Source: Lentisphaerota bacterium
GTDB lineage: Bacteria > Verrucomicrobiota > Lentisphaeria > Victivallales > Victivallaceae
Direction: 5' to 3'
Length of the DNA stretch: 51,980 nt
Assembly (NCBI GenBank): GCA_015061615.1
Contig: SUWE01000015.1
Location: 1 to 51,980, forward strand
Part shown: positions 34,121 to 43,157 of the stretch, in pieces
How the letters are laid out: each line of letters begins with the position of its first letter
How positions within the stretch are numbered: position 1 is the first letter of the stretch
Position numbers and translations under genes: made by a program
Notes under the pieces: model-generated
What the model was told of the DNA's origin: nothing
What the model saw: only the letters and a program-made list of their open reading frames with translations
Databases searched by the model: none

Positions 34121-35503
34121 TCAATTTGAACGGCTGCGAAGCCGTCCGCTTTTCAGGAATCCGTCATAATGACGCATCGTCAGGTGGGATTCAAGCTGGC
34201 TCATCGTATCCAGCACCACACCGACCATGATCAGCAAACTGGTACCGCCGAAGAACTGCGCTACCATGAACGGGATTCCGAATGTGTTGTAAAGGAACAT
34301 CGGGAACAACGCCAGCACCAGCAGAAACACTGCTCCGCCGGTGGTAACCCGGGTCATCGCAGAATCAAGAAAATCCGCAGTCGGCTGTCCCGGACTGATA
34401 CCCGGAATATAAGCGCCTTCTTTTTTCAGATTGTCCGAAATCTGCAAAGGATTGAACTGATTTGCCACCCAGAAGAAACTGAACGCAATGATCAACGCAC
34501 CGTAAACGATCGCATAAACCATCTGGTCATGATGGAACGCTTTCGCCAGATCCACCCATCCGCTCCACGCATCAGGACGGTTGGCAAGCATCGGGAAAAT
34601 CGTCTGCGGCAGCATCAGCAACGCACCGGCAAAAATGATCGGCATAACGTTGGCAAAGTTGACCTTCAGCGGCATATACGTAGAACCGTCGGTCATTCTG
34701 CCGACACTGCTCTTGCGAACCATCTGGATCGGAATCCGGCGGTATCCCTGCGACAGCAAGATCGTCGCCGCAGTAACCACACAGAAAACCGCCAGCAGCA
34801 GAAGAAGCTGAACCGGACGGAACGGCGCTCCGGAAGGAGTAACTCCTTTACCCGCCATATCAAACAATTCAATCACAGAATGGGGCATCCGTGAAACAAT
34901 ACCGATGGTAATGATCAGAGATACACCATTGCCGATACCGCGCTCAGTGATCTGCTCACCAAGCCAGGTAAAGACCATCGTCGTACAGGTAAGCACGACA
35001 ACGTTGGCAAGAATAAAAAGTACCGGACTGCCAACGAAAAGCGGCTGAGCCGGTTCGGGCAATCCGATTTTACTCGGGTTGATCATCGCCGCAGCAACCA
35101 TAAATCCCTGGATCGCGCAAACAACCAGCGTAAGATAACGGGTGTACTGCGTGATCTTGCCCCGGCCGGATTCTCCTTCGCGCTGGAGACGCTCCAGCTG
35201 AGGAATGACCGGGACAAGCAGCTGCATGATGATTGAAGCGGTGATATAGGGCATGATACCCAGCGCTCCCAACGCAAAATGCGTCATGGCACCGCCGGAA
35301 AACAGGTCAATCATGGCCATCACACCGCCACTGGACTGACTACTGGCCGTAACGCTCTTGATGAACTCCTTCAACGCCGTCGGATCAACTCCGGGGCACG
35401 GGATACTGCTGGCAAAACGAACCAGCACGATTATCAAGGCGGTAAAGAGCAAACGATTGCGCAACTCCTTGACTTTCAAAGCATTCAAAAACGCACGCCA
35501 CAT
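34121..35503 (-). CDS. secY: Protein translocase subunit SecY
   Basis: The 460-aa channel subunit of the Sec translocon, with ten expected membrane segments, the N-terminal RNRLLFTALIIVLVRFASSIPCPGVD, and the family motif GMMPYITASIIMQLL-like (GIMPYITASIIMQLL). The C-terminal cytoplasmic tail is MRHYDGFLKSGRLRSR. Follows rplO by 14 bp, the usual spc operon position. Confidence 0.97.
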   Translation of the reverse strand: MWRAFLNALKVKELRNRLLFTALIIVLVRFASSIPCPGVDPTALKEFIKSVTASSQSSGGVMAMIDLFSGGAMTHFALGALGIMPYITASIIMQLLVPVIPQLERLQREGESGRGKITQYTRYLTLVVCAIQGFMVAAAMINPSKIGLPEPAQPLFVGSPVLFILANVVVLTCTTMVFTWLGEQITERGIGNGVSLIITIGIVSRMPHSVIELFDMAGKGVTPSGAPFRPVQLLLLLAVFCVVTAATILLSQGYRRIPIQMVRKSSVGRMTDGSTYMPLKVNFANVMPIIFAGALLMLPQTIFPMLANRPDAWSGWVDLAKAFHHDQMVYAIVYGALIIAFSFFWVANQFNPLQISDNLKKEGAYIPGISPGQPTADFLDSAMTRVTTGGAVFLLVLALFPMFLYNTFGIPFMVAQFFGGTSLLIMVGVVLDTMSQLESHLTMRHYDGFLKSGRLRSRSN

Positions 35504-35517
35504 AGTTCTCTTATTCC

Positions 35518-35964
35518 TTAATCAACGATTTCAACAGTACCGCCGGCAGCCTGAATTTTGGCAGCCGCAGCAGCAGAGAATTTCTGCGCTTTGACGGTCA
35601 GGGCTTTGGAGATCTCGCCGTTGGCAAGAACTTTGATAACCGTATCACCTTTACGGAGAAGTTTCTTCTCGTTCAGGCTCGCAAAATCGACAACATCGCC
35701 GGCCTGGAAGTTGCTTTCCAGCACGTCAAGGTTGACCAGAGCGTAAACAATACGGTCGGCATTTTTGAAACCACGTTTCGGCAGACGGCGGAAAAGCGGA
35801 ATCTGACCACCCTCGAAAAAGGGGCGGATCTTCGCACCGGAACGGGACTTCTGTCCCTTTTCACCGCGACCGGCAGTTTTGCCGTAGCCCGAGCTGTCAC
35901 CGCGACCGACGCGTTTGCGCGTCTTGCGGGAACCCGGAGTGGGGCTCATATCATGAAGTTTCAT
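35518..35964 (-). CDS. rplO: 50S ribosomal protein uL15
   Basis: A 148-aa uL15 with the N-terminal MKLHDMSPTPGSRKTRKRVGRG and the glycine-rich SRSGAKIRPFFEGGQIPLFRRLPKRGF. ATG 35964 has GAGG nine bases upstream; the frame also allows TTG at 35970. rpmD (uL30), often between rpsE and rplO, is absent: the gap is 18 bp. Confidence 0.96.
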   Translation of the reverse strand: MKLHDMSPTPGSRKTRKRVGRGDSSGYGKTAGRGEKGQKSRSGAKIRPFFEGGQIPLFRRLPKRGFKNADRIVYALVNLDVLESNFQAGDVVDFASLNEKKLLRKGDTVIKVLANGEISKALTVKAQKFSAAAAAKIQAAGGTVEIVD

Positions 35965-35982
35965 TTTCAATTACCTCAAGTG

Positions 35983-36501
35983 TTAGTTGTTTTCCGCAAC
36001 TTCAGCTTTAGCCAGACCGCGACGGACCATGACTTCGCTGCGGCTGGAGAGACCGGCGATCGCTTTGAAGGTGGCTTTGGTCACGTTGGAAGCATTGGAT
36101 GCTCCCAGTGACTTCGCCAGCACGTCTTTGACACCGCCAAGTTCCAGAATCGCACGGACAGCACCACCGGCAATCAAACCGGTACCGTTGGACGCCGGAC
36201 GGAGCAGAACACGCGCACCACCGAATTTGACTTCGATCTCGTGCGGCAGAGTCTGACCGTTCATCGGAATGCGGACCAGATTGCGGCGGGCAGCTTCGCC
36301 GCCCTTGCGGATGGCGTCACTGACTTCGTTCGCTTTACCGTAACCATAACCGACCCTGCCATTGCGGTCACCGACCACAACCAGAGCGCCGAAACTGAAG
36401 TTTTTGCCGCCTTTGACGACTTTAGCACTGCGGTTGACAGCGATCACGCTCTCGTCAAATTCACTGACGACGGCGGGTTCGAAATTTTCACGTTTACCCA
36501 T
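35983..36501 (-). CDS. rpsE: 30S ribosomal protein uS5
   Basis: A 172-aa uS5 with [26 protein letters not shown] and the conserved [25 protein letters not shown]. Part of the decoding-site shell. AAGGAGAG before the ATG. Confidence 0.97.
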   Translation of the reverse strand: MGKRENFEPAVVSEFDESVIAVNRSAKVVKGGKNFSFGALVVVGDRNGRVGYGYGKANEVSDAIRKGGEAARRNLVRIPMNGQTLPHEIEVKFGGARVLLRPASNGTGLIAGGAVRAILELGGVKDVLAKSLGASNASNVTKATFKAIAGLSSRSEVMVRRGLAKAEVAENN

Positions 36502-36515
36502 GTCTTTGCTCTCCT

Positions 36516-36878
36516 TCAGAATTTGAGGCCCAATTCACGGGCAGCTTCGGCAATAGCCTTGACCCGGCCGTGGAATTTGAATCCGGAACGGTCAAACACC
36601 ACTTCGGTAATGTTCACAGCTTTAGCCGCTTCAGCAGCCAGCTTGCCCAACAGTGCCGCTCCGGCAAGGTTCGGCTTGGCGTTTTCTGCTTTGAAAGCAG
36701 CTGCCAGAGTCGAAACTGAGGCCAGAGTTTTGCCATTGACATCATCAATGAACTGGCAATAGATATTGCTGTCGGTGATGCTGACACAGAAACGGGGACG
36801 CTCCGCAGTACCGGAAATCCGTTTCCGGATCCGGGCATGGCGGCGGGCGCGCAGCGCTTTTTTATCCATAACAGACAT
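36516..36878 (-). CDS. rplR: 50S ribosomal protein uL18
   Basis: A 120-aa uL18, which binds 5S r[24 protein letters not shown] at the basic N-terminus, closing [31 protein letters not shown] eight bases before ATG 36878. Confidence 0.97.
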   Translation of the reverse strand: MSVMDKKALRARRHARIRKRISGTAERPRFCVSITDSNIYCQFIDDVNGKTLASVSTLAAAFKAENAKPNLAGAALLGKLAAEAAKAVNITEVVFDRSGFKFHGRVKAIAEAARELGLKF

Positions 36879-36905
36879 TTCTATAATCTCCTGATACTAC
36901 CGGAA

Positions 36906-37439
36906 TTAACCGACAGATTTTCCTTCTTTCAGCACGATGCGCTCATCGACGTAACGGATACCTTTGCCTTTGTACGGCTCAGGTTTACGGAAACGGCGGA
37001 TTTGAGCGGCAGTCTCACCAACGAGCTGTTTGTCGCAACCTTCAACAGTGATTTTGTTTTCAGGTGTGACAGCAACTTTGACACCGGCAGGGATCACAAA
37101 CTCGATCGGATGTGAATAACCCAGCGTAAGGTTCAACTTGTTGCCGGCAACAGCAGCTTTGTAACCGATACCGACGATCTGCAGTTCCTTGCGGAAACCC
37201 TGCGAAACACCGATAACCATATTCTGAATCAGACTGCGGGCCAGACCGTGCATCGCATTCGCTTTGCGGCTTTCATCGGCCGCACTGACCAGAACCTGAT
37301 TTTCTTTGACCTCGGCAGTAACGTGCGGGGGCAGCGCCATTGAGAGCTTATCTTTGCCCTCAACAATGACCGCACCGTCGGCAATCGTCACTTTGACGCC
37401 GGAGGGTATATCAATAGGTTTTTTACCAATACGGGACAT
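36906..37439 (-). CDS. rplF: 50S ribosomal protein uL6
   Basis: A 177-aa uL6, beginning MSRIGKKPIDIPSGV and carrying the C-terminal rRNA-binding segment RKPEPYKGKGIRYVDE. Normal length and order. Confidence 0.97.
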   Translation of the reverse strand: MSRIGKKPIDIPSGVKVTIADGAVIVEGKDKLSMALPPHVTAEVKENQVLVSAADESRKANAMHGLARSLIQNMVIGVSQGFRKELQIVGIGYKAAVAGNKLNLTLGYSHPIEFVIPAGVKVAVTPENKITVEGCDKQLVGETAAQIRRFRKPEPYKGKGIRYVDERIVLKEGKSVG

Positions 37440-37470
37440 GATTAGTTTTTCCCACGTTTTGTTTTATATG

Positions 37471-37866
37471 TTACCAGACACGGCAGAGAATTTCACCGCC
37501 GACGTTCTCTTTGGCAGCTTTGCGGCCGCTCATGATACCTTTCGGTGTCGAGAGAACGACGATACCCAGACCGTTGCGGACACGCGGAATCTCACGGCTG
37601 CCGCAATGGACACGGCAGGAAGATTTGCTGACACGCTCGATGCCTTCGATAACGGCTTTGGTTCCAACGTATTTCAGCTCGACGACGACCTGGGCTTTGA
37701 CACCCTCGCCTTCGACGGAAACAGCGCTGAGATAACCCTCTTCCATCAAAACTTCGGCAATCGCTTTTTTCTCTTTGGAAAGCGGAATTGCCACTTTTTC
37801 CAAACCGGCAGCTGCCGCATTGCGAATCCGGGTCAGCATATCGGCGATCGGATCTTGCATACTCAT
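37471..37866 (-). CDS. rpsH: 30S ribosomal protein uS8
   Basis: A 131-aa uS8 starting MSMQDPIADMLTRIRNA and ending with RNGLGIVVLSTPKGIMSGRKA and GGEILCRVW. AAAGGA precedes the ATG. uS8 is the translational repressor of the spc operon in E. coli; I did not find an obvious mimic of its site near rplE. Confidence 0.97.
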   Translation of the reverse strand: MSMQDPIADMLTRIRNAAAAGLEKVAIPLSKEKKAIAEVLMEEGYLSAVSVEGEGVKAQVVVELKYVGTKAVIEGIERVSKSSCRVHCGSREIPRVRNGLGIVVLSTPKGIMSGRKAAKENVGGEILCRVW

Positions 37867-37891
37867 AATATTATTCCTTTCACCTTATTAC

Positions 37892-38077
37892 TTACCAGCT
37901 CGCTTTGGTCACGCCCGGGATCTGACCGTTGGAGGCCATTTCACGGAAGCAAATACGGCAAAGCTGAAATTTACCGATGTAAGCACGCGGACGACCGCAG
38001 GCTTTGCAACGGGTGTAGTTCCGGACCGCGAATTTGTTGGGGCGGTTCGCCTTGACAATCAAACTGAGTTTAGCCAT
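37892..38077 (-). CDS. rpsN: 30S ribosomal protein uS14, zinc-binding type
   Basis: A 61-aa uS14 with two CxxC pairs (CKAC and CRIC), the short zinc-containing (type Z) form. GAGGGG before ATG 38077. Confidence 0.97.
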   Translation of the reverse strand: MAKLSLIVKANRPNKFAVRNYTRCKACGRPRAYIGKFQLCRICFREMASNGQIPGVTKASW

Positions 38078-38094
38078 TTTGTTCTACCCCTCTG

Positions 38095-38631
38095 TTATTC
38101 CGCAAACGGAACTTCCATCATTTTAAGCAGCTCACGCGCACCCTCGTCGTTTTCGGCGGTGGTGACGATCGCAATGTTGACACCGAGAGGATACTTCAAT
38201 TTGTCAGCATCGACTTCAGTGAAAACGGACACATCCTGAATACCCATGTTGTAGTTGCCGACACCGTCAAATCCGGTCTTCGGAATACCACGGAAGTCAC
38301 GGACACGCGGCAATGCGTTGTGTACGAAACGATCCAGGAACTCATACATGCGGTTGCCGCGCAGAGTGACCATCACGCCGACGGGCATACCGACACGCAG
38401 TTTGAAGTTGGAGACGTTTTTACGCGCTTTGCACACGATCGCTTTCTGACCGGTCATCGCGCTGATATGCTTCTGCGCTTCAGCAAAAGCATCACGCTCT
38501 TTATCAGATCCGATACCGGTGGAGATGACAATCTTCTCGATTTTCGGAATCTGCATCACATTTTTAATGCCGAGTTTTTCGGCAAGCGCGGAACGGACTT
38601 CCTCGCTATATTTTTTCTTCATATCGGGCAT
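38095..38631 (-). CDS. rplE: 50S ribosomal protein uL5
   Basis: A 178-aa uL5 contacting 5S rRNA: MQIPKIEKIVISTGIGS, RKNVSNFKLRVGMPVGVMVTL and RDFRGIPKTGFDGVGNYNMGI. CGGAG before ATG 38631. Confidence 0.97.
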   Translation of the reverse strand: MPDMKKKYSEEVRSALAEKLGIKNVMQIPKIEKIVISTGIGSDKERDAFAEAQKHISAMTGQKAIVCKARKNVSNFKLRVGMPVGVMVTLRGNRMYEFLDRFVHNALPRVRDFRGIPKTGFDGVGNYNMGIQDVSVFTEVDADKLKYPLGVNIAIVTTAENDEGARELLKMMEVPFAE

Positions 38632-38637
38632 GATAAA

Positions 38638-38952
38638 CTACTCCGTCTTGGCTTTCGCCGCCGCTTTCGCGGCACGGCGGGCGTTTTTCGCCTCAATTTT
38701 CGCCTGTTTGCATTCCGCAGTCAGAGTGACGTTGGAAACGGCGACTGAGACTGAACGCTCAACCAAACCGCCATTCGGGTTGGCTTTGCTCTTTTTCACG
38801 GTACGCTTGCCGAGTTTGTTCTCACCTTTGGTAAGTTCAAGCACGACACGTTCTTTGGCGGGCAGAATCGCGGTGATCGTGGCTTCGGCACCTTTGAAGT
38901 TACCGGCGTTGACCACAACTTTATCGCCTTTTTTGACATGGAACGTATTCAT
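38638..38952 (-). CDS. rplX: 50S ribosomal protein uL24
   Basis: A 104-aa uL24 with the KOW motif (HVKKGDKVVVNAGNFKGAEA) and an alanine/lysine-rich tail. The start overlaps the rplN stop by 1 bp (TAATG). Confidence 0.95.
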   Translation of the reverse strand: MNTFHVKKGDKVVVNAGNFKGAEATITAILPAKERVVLELTKGENKLGKRTVKKSKANPNGGLVERSVSVAVSNVTLTAECKQAKIEAKNARRAAKAAAKAKTE

Positions 38953-39317
38953 TACAGCACCTCCGGGGCCAGTGAGATGATCTTCATGAAGTTCTTCTCA
39001 CGCAGCTCACGCGCAACCGGTCCGAAAATACGGGTACCGATCGGGTTGTTGTCCTTGTCGATGACCACTGCGGCATTCTCGTCAAAGCTCAGGTAAGAAC
39101 CATCGGGACGACGGATCTTCGCCTTGGTGCGGACGATCACCGCGCGAACACGCTGACGACGTTTGACAGTACCGTCGGGAAGCGCAGTTTCAACCGCGGC
39201 ACTGATGATGTCGCCGACGTGCGCAATGGTTTTTCCCTGACCGAGAACGTTGATCGTCAGCAGAGACTTGGCGCCGGAATTGTCGGCGACTTCAAGAATT
39301 GTTTGCGTCTGAATCAT
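38952..39317 (-). CDS. rplN: 50S ribosomal protein uL14
   Basis: A 121-aa uL14: [39 protein letters not shown] and [19 protein letters not shown] nine bases before the ATG. Confidence 0.97.
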   Translation of the reverse strand: MIQTQTILEVADNSGAKSLLTINVLGQGKTIAHVGDIISAAVETALPDGTVKRRQRVRAVIVRTKAKIRRPDGSYLSFDENAAVVIDKDNNPIGTRIFGPVARELREKNFMKIISLAPEVL

Positions 39318-39323
39318 TATTCG

Positions 39324-39596
39324 TTACTCCTGTACGGCACGGCTGATGATCTCGATCAACCGCCAGCATTTGTTACGGCTCAAAGGACGGGTTTCGCCAA
39401 TACGGACGGTATCGCCTTTTTTCGCCTCGTTTTTCTCATCATGGACAGCAAAATTTTTGCTGACTTTGACGACTTTGCGGTACAACGGATGGGCGGTACG
39501 GCGTTCGACCTTCACTACGATGGTCTTATCCTGCACGTCGCTGACGACGACGCCGACACGCTCTTTGCGGTTGCCGCGGACAGTATTCTCACTCAT
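39324..39596 (-). CDS. rpsQ: 30S ribosomal protein uS17
   Basis: A 90-aa uS17 with [19 protein letters not shown] and [26 protein letters not shown] before the start, which overlaps the rpmC stop by 1 bp. Confidence 0.96.
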   Translation of the reverse strand: MSENTVRGNRKERVGVVVSDVQDKTIVVKVERRTAHPLYRKVVKVSKNFAVHDEKNEAKKGDTVRIGETRPLSRNKCWRLIEIISRAVQE

Positions 39597-39799
39597 TACT
39601 TCACCTCGGCGTTAATTTTCCGCGCGGCGAGCTCGGTCAGGCAGCGAGCAATGTCGCGGCGAACCTCACGGACACGGGCGGTTTTTTCCAGCTGCCCGGT
39701 ACGGGACTGGATTTTCAAATTCAATTTTTCCCGCTTGAAATCAACCACTTTTGCGGTCAATTCGGCGTCGGTCATTTCACGAATTTCTTTGTTGTTCAT
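39596..39799 (-). CDS. rpmC: 50S ribosomal protein uL29
   Basis: A 67-aa uL29, a two-helix protein at the tunnel exit: [40 protein letters not shown]. Confidence 0.95.
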   Translation of the reverse strand: MNNKEIREMTDAELTAKVVDFKREKLNLKIQSRTGQLEKTARVREVRRDIARCLTELAARKINAEVK

Positions 39800-39812
39800 T
39801 TTATGGCCTCAC

Positions 39813-40226
39813 TCAAGCTTCGCGTGACAGGAATTTGCAACGCACGCACAGCTTGTTGGCGGCGCGGCTCATGGCTTCCTTAGCCACAGCTTCGCTGCAA
39901 CCGGAAATTTCAAACAGAACACGTCCGGGAAGAACCGGGGCGACCCAGCCTTCAACCGCACCTTTTCCTTTACCCATACGAACTTCCAACGGCTTCTTGG
40001 TGAAGGACCGATAGGGGAACATACGGATCCACACACGGCCGCGACGTTTCAGGTGACGGTTGATCGCCACACGGGCAGCCTCGATCTGATTGTTGGTGAT
40101 GTACCCGCGGGTCAGGGTCTGCAACGCAAAATCACCGAAATCCACCTTGTTGTTGGTGGTGGCGAGTCCGGCGTTACTTCCGCGCTGAACCTTTCTGTAC
40201 TTTACCCTTTTTGGCATTAACGGCAT
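39813..40226 (-). CDS. rplP: 50S ribosomal protein uL16
   Basis: A 137-aa uL16 beginning [16 protein letters not shown] and including [33 protein letters not shown] six bases before ATG 40226 marks that start clearly, although it lies 53 bp inside the 3' end of rpsC in another frame. Confidence 0.96.
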   Translation of the reverse strand: MPLMPKRVKYRKVQRGSNAGLATTNNKVDFGDFALQTLTRGYITNNQIEAARVAINRHLKRRGRVWIRMFPYRSFTKKPLEVRMGKGKGAVEGWVAPVLPGRVLFEISGCSEAVAKEAMSRAANKLCVRCKFLSREA

Positions 40227-40881
40227 AATCTACTTCCTCCGCAGAGTCCTTATGACAAATCCAAACTTTGACGCCGATCTTACCGGCAGTCGTGTTCGCC
40301 TCAATAAAACCGTAGTCGATATTCGCTTTCAACGTGTGAAGCGGAACGCGACCTTCCTTGTACTGCTCCTCGCGCGCCAGTTCGGCGCCGCCGAGACGGC
40401 CGGCACAGTTGATCTTGATACCGTCGGCACCCATATCCATAGCGGACTGGATGGCGCGCTTCATCGCACGGCGGAAACCGATACGGCGCTCAAGCTGCTG
40501 GGCTACGCTTTCGGCGACCAGCTGCGCACAGGTTTCAGCGCGGCGCATTTCCGCGACTTCAACGAAGACTTCTTTATCGGCTGCAAGTTTTGCCACCTCA
40601 GCACGCAGTGCATCCAGTTTTGCGGCCTTCTGGCCGATCAGGAGACCGGGGCGGGCGGAAACAACAGTGACACGCACGCGATTGGCGAAGCGCTCGATCT
40701 GAACACGGGCGATAGCCGCAGCGGCGTAGTTTTCCTTGATAAACTTACGGATCTTCTGGTCCTCATGGAGCCAGTCACCGAACTGAGTTTTACCGGCAAT
40801 TTTCTTGTCGGCAAACCAACGGGATTCCCAGTTTTTGGTCAAGGCGGTTCTCAAACCGATCGGATTAACTTTCTGTCCCAC
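40174..40881 (-). CDS. rpsC: 30S ribosomal protein uS3
   Basis: A 235-aa uS3: [24 protein letters not shown] domain around [25 protein letters not shown], and the C-terminal [31 protein letters not shown]. The start codon is GTG (40881) after AAGGAAGGA. The last 17 residues or so ([15 protein letters not shown]) are encoded within rplP in a different frame. Confidence 0.96.
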   Translation of the reverse strand: MGQKVNPIGLRTALTKNWESRWFADKKIAGKTQFGDWLHEDQKIRKFIKENYAAAAIARVQIERFANRVRVTVVSARPGLLIGQKAAKLDALRAEVAKLAADKEVFVEVAEMRRAETCAQLVAESVAQQLERRIGFRRAMKRAIQSAMDMGADGIKINCAGRLGGAELAREEQYKEGRVPLHTLKANIDYGFIEANTTAGKIGVKVWICHKDSAEEVDYAVNAKKGKVQKGSARK

Positions 40882-40895
40882 GATTTGTTCCTTCC

Positions 40896-41228
40896 TTAAT
40901 TATCAGTCAGAATGACTTCAAAATGACTGGTGCGTTTACGGATACGACCAGCCGAACCGCGCGCTTTTGCGCGGAACCGGCGAATGATCGGTCCCGGACT
41001 GACCAAGGCTGCTTTTACGGTAAGCACCTTGCGGTTGACGTCCATATTGTTCTCGGCGTTGGCAACGGCGGAGCGCAGGGTTTTGCCGATCAGAGCAGCC
41101 GCTTTGCGGGGGCTGAGGTCAACAATCGCCAGCGCTTCAACCACGCTCTTACCCTGGATCAGGCGTGACATGTGGCGCGCCTTCTCCGGAGAGATCCGGA
41201 CGTTTTTAGTTAAAGCTCTTACTTCCAT
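40896..41228 (-). CDS. rplV: 50S ribosomal protein uL22
   Basis: A 110-aa uL22, beginning [20 protein letters not shown] and ending [14 protein letters not shown]; it lines the peptide exit tunnel. The frame is open a further 141 codons upstream, but those residues match nothing and lie in the structured leader. In most bacteria rpsS and the S10-L3-L4-L23-L2 genes precede rplV; here rplV is first. Confidence 0.96.
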   Translation of the reverse strand: MEVRALTKNVRISPEKARHMSRLIQGKSVVEALAIVDLSPRKAAALIGKTLRSAVANAENNMDVNRKVLTVKAALVSPGPIIRRFRAKARGSAGRIRKRTSHFEVILTDN

Positions 41229-41574
41229 AATCTGCTTTCTTTCGTTTTGTTCTCCAAGCCGTATCACTTTTTCGGCGGGAGCGTTTCCGCCGTCATGACG
41301 GCCCGACTCTTGCTTCAGTTGATCCATTACGCAGCTTTCTTCCCAAAAAGCGCATCTTGAACGGAACAGTTTTTCGCACGTCCCTCGCAAGGACACTGTT
41401 CTGCCTGCCGGAATCAACCTCGGCACATTCTCAAGTATCGGGTCTGTACGATACGCTGTCGCCCGGCTCCATTTACAGCATCTAATTAATGAAGCCGCGG
41501 GTGCAGTGCACCGTATTTTCTCCTCTCTTGAGACTTCAACACGGGTACAATTATCCCTTCCCCAATATTGAAGA
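41229..41574 (-). promoter_or_regulatory. Long structured leader of the rplV-cmk operon
   Basis: About 346 nt between the predicted transcript start and rplV. In RNA order I see: a 5' hairpin CUUCAAUAUUGG/CCCGUGUUGAAG; GGUGC/GCACC; GGCUUCAUU/AAUGGAGCC; GUAUCG/CGAUAC; UGCCG/CGGCA; GAACAGU/ACUGUUC enclosing GUCC/GGAC; GCCGUCAUGACGGC; GGCGG/CCGCC. No tmRNA, SRP or RNase P signatures. It may be an autoregulatory ribosomal-protein leader or a separate small RNA followed by rplV. Confidence 0.6.
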
Positions 41575-41580
41575 TTACAT

Positions 41581-41609
41581 AAGATATCACCAAAAACACC
41601 ATTTATCAA
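41581..41609 (-). promoter_or_regulatory. Promoter of the ribosomal operon
   Basis: Minus strand: TTGATA (41604-41609), 17-bp spacer, TATCTT (41581-41586). Confidence 0.65.
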
Positions 41610-41826
41610 GTTTTTTTCTCGAAAAATCGCGTTTTTTTGGCTTTTTTTCATGAAAAACGGCGTTTTTCGTCATTTTAGCCCAATTTTTGCCTGTTTTTTG
41701 ATGTCAACCGGGATTTTTCGAAAAATCTCATTATTTTTCATTCTGAAACGCCTGTTTTGCCGCCGCTGTATTATATATGGTATAAATGCGGCAAGGTTTT
41801 CATTTCAGAAAATCATCGTTTTCAAG

Positions 41827-41855
41827 TTGAAATCACGCCGTTTGAATGCTATATT
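41827..41855 (+). promoter_or_regulatory. Promoter of the methyltransferase/DUF262-HNH module
   Basis: Plus strand: TTGAAA (41827-41832), 17-bp spacer, TATATT (41850-41855). Predicted start near 41862, giving a leader of about 294 nt. The stretch 41610-41826 holds A/T-rich sequence with repeated GAAAAA/TTTTTC runs and no gene I can support. Confidence 0.7.
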
Positions 41856-41959
41856 GTGGAACGTTTGTATTTCAATCAACAGGAAAGGAGCCGAAAAACA
41901 AACAACTGAACACCGGATAAAATCTTTGACAAAAATTTAACAGCATAGAATTTCAGGCT

Positions 41960-42132
41960 ATCCTCACAAACCACCACCTTGTATTGAAAAGCCTTGAACA
42001 CAACGAAGTATGGAGTTTTGTGCCATGCATATATCTGCATGGTGCATTTCTGCATTTGTATCGTTGTGTACGTCTGTGGTGGACGTGTGAGGATGTATAA
42101 ATCAGGAATGCACCTTTTTTGTGGTGCATTCC
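41960..42132 (+). promoter_or_regulatory. Structured leader of the methyltransferase gene
   Basis: Nested inverted repeats: ATCCTCACA/TGTGAGGAT (41960-41968/42086-42094), CCACCAC/GTGGTGG (41971-41977/42077-42083), ACACAACGA/TCGTTGTGT (41998-42006/42061-42069), CCATGCA/TGCATGG (42023-42029/42036-42042). A second, independent hairpin GGAATGCACC/GGTGCATTCC (42105-42114/42123-42132) with a T-rich loop ends 23 bases before the ATG. There is no convincing ORF. Likely a regulatory RNA element; protein-binding DNA cruciform is the alternative. Confidence 0.75.
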
Positions 42133-42155
42133 CTCTAATCACGGAGACACCGCAG

Positions 42156-43157
42156 ATGGCAGGAAATAAAAGTTTGCAGCAGGCAAACAAGGCGAAGAAA
42201 GACGAGTTTTATACTCAGCGCGTTGATATTGAAAATGAACTGAAACATTACAGAAAACATTTCAAAGATAAAATTGTTTTGTGTAATTGCGATGATCCGT
42301 TTGAAAGCAATTTTTTCAAATACTTTGCAATGAATTTCAACTTCCTCGGTTTGAAAAAACTGATTGCAACCTGTTACAACGGTTCACCGATAGCCGGTGA
42401 TGAACTGCAAATACCGTCAAAAAACGCTTATAAAATTGAAATAACAGAGGTCACAGACGAAAATGGTGACGGCGCCATTGATCTTTCCGATGTTGAACTG
42501 CTCTTAAAGAAAAAAGCTCCTGAAAAGCTGAAAGGCAATGGGGACTTCCGCTCAGATGAATGTATTGAACTATTAAAACAAGCTGATATTGTCGTTACCA
42601 ATCCCCCTTTTTCACTTTTCCGGGAATATGTGGCTCAATTAATACATTACAATAAAAAATTCATTATCATTGCACACCAGAATGCCATAACTTACAAAGA
42701 AATATTCCCTTTGATAAAAGCCAATAAAATATGGCTCGGCTTCGGATTCAAAGGCGGTGCCGCACATTTCATTTCACCTTATAAGGATATAGCAACGGCA
42801 GGCAATCATAAAGAAGGCATGATAAGAGTTTCAGGAGTGGTATGGTTTACCAATCTTGATATACAAAAACGCCACGAAGAACTTGTCTTATATAAACGCT
42901 ACACTCCGGAGGAATATCCGAAATACGACAACTACGATGCTATTAATGTCGATAAAACAACAGATATCCCGGTGGATTATGATGGCGTTATGGGCGTGCC
43001 GATAACTTTTCTGGATAAATACAACCCTGAGCAGTTTGAGATATTAGGAAATGAGTATGATTTGAATATATCTAAAGGACGTGGTTATATCAATGGCAAA
43101 AGAATGTACAGCAGAGTATTTATCCGTAAAAAAGGAGTAAACACAAATGAAAATTGA
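42156..43157 (+). CDS. EcoRI-family adenine-specific DNA methyltransferase
   Basis: A 333-aa protein resembling the EcoRI modification methylase family (PF13651 type): KKDEFYTQRVDIENELKHY at 14-32, FKDKIVLCNCDDPFESNFFKYF, and the catalytic N6-adenine motif TNPPFSLF (148-155). It should transfer a methyl group from SAM to adenine in a specific site; the site cannot be read from the sequence. ATG 42156 is chosen (GGAG nine bases upstream, family-like N-terminus); 54 more codons are open upstream but cover the hairpins. There is no EcoRI-type endonuclease; the next gene is a DUF262-HNH protein, overlapping by 11 bp. The region is visibly more AT-rich than neighbours. Confidence 0.85.
   Translation: MAGNKSLQQANKAKKDEFYTQRVDIENELKHYRKHFKDKIVLCNCDDPFESNFFKYFAMNFNFLGLKKLIATCYNGSPIAGDELQIPSKNAYKIEITEVTDENGDGAIDLSDVELLLKKKAPEKLKGNGDFRSDECIELLKQADIVVTNPPFSLFREYVAQLIHYNKKFIIIAHQNAITYKEIFPLIKANKIWLGFGFKGGAAHFISPYKDIATAGNHKEGMIRVSGVVWFTNLDIQKRHEELVLYKRYTPEEYPKYDNYDAINVDKTTDIPVDYDGVMGVPITFLDKYNPEQFEILGNEYDLNISKGRGYINGKRMYSRVFIRKKGVNTNEN

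Noticed and set aside
41229..41574. Leader before rplV considered as tmRNA, SRP RNA or RNase P RNA
   Set aside because: None of the conserved core motifs of these RNAs was found.
41229..41651. 141-codon N-terminal extension of rplV
   Set aside because: No similarity to any ribosomal protein, lies in a hairpin-rich leader partly upstream of the promoter.
41876..42190. 104-aa minus-strand frame across the structured leader
   Set aside because: It crosses nested inverted repeats and the methyltransferase start; no start signal or family.
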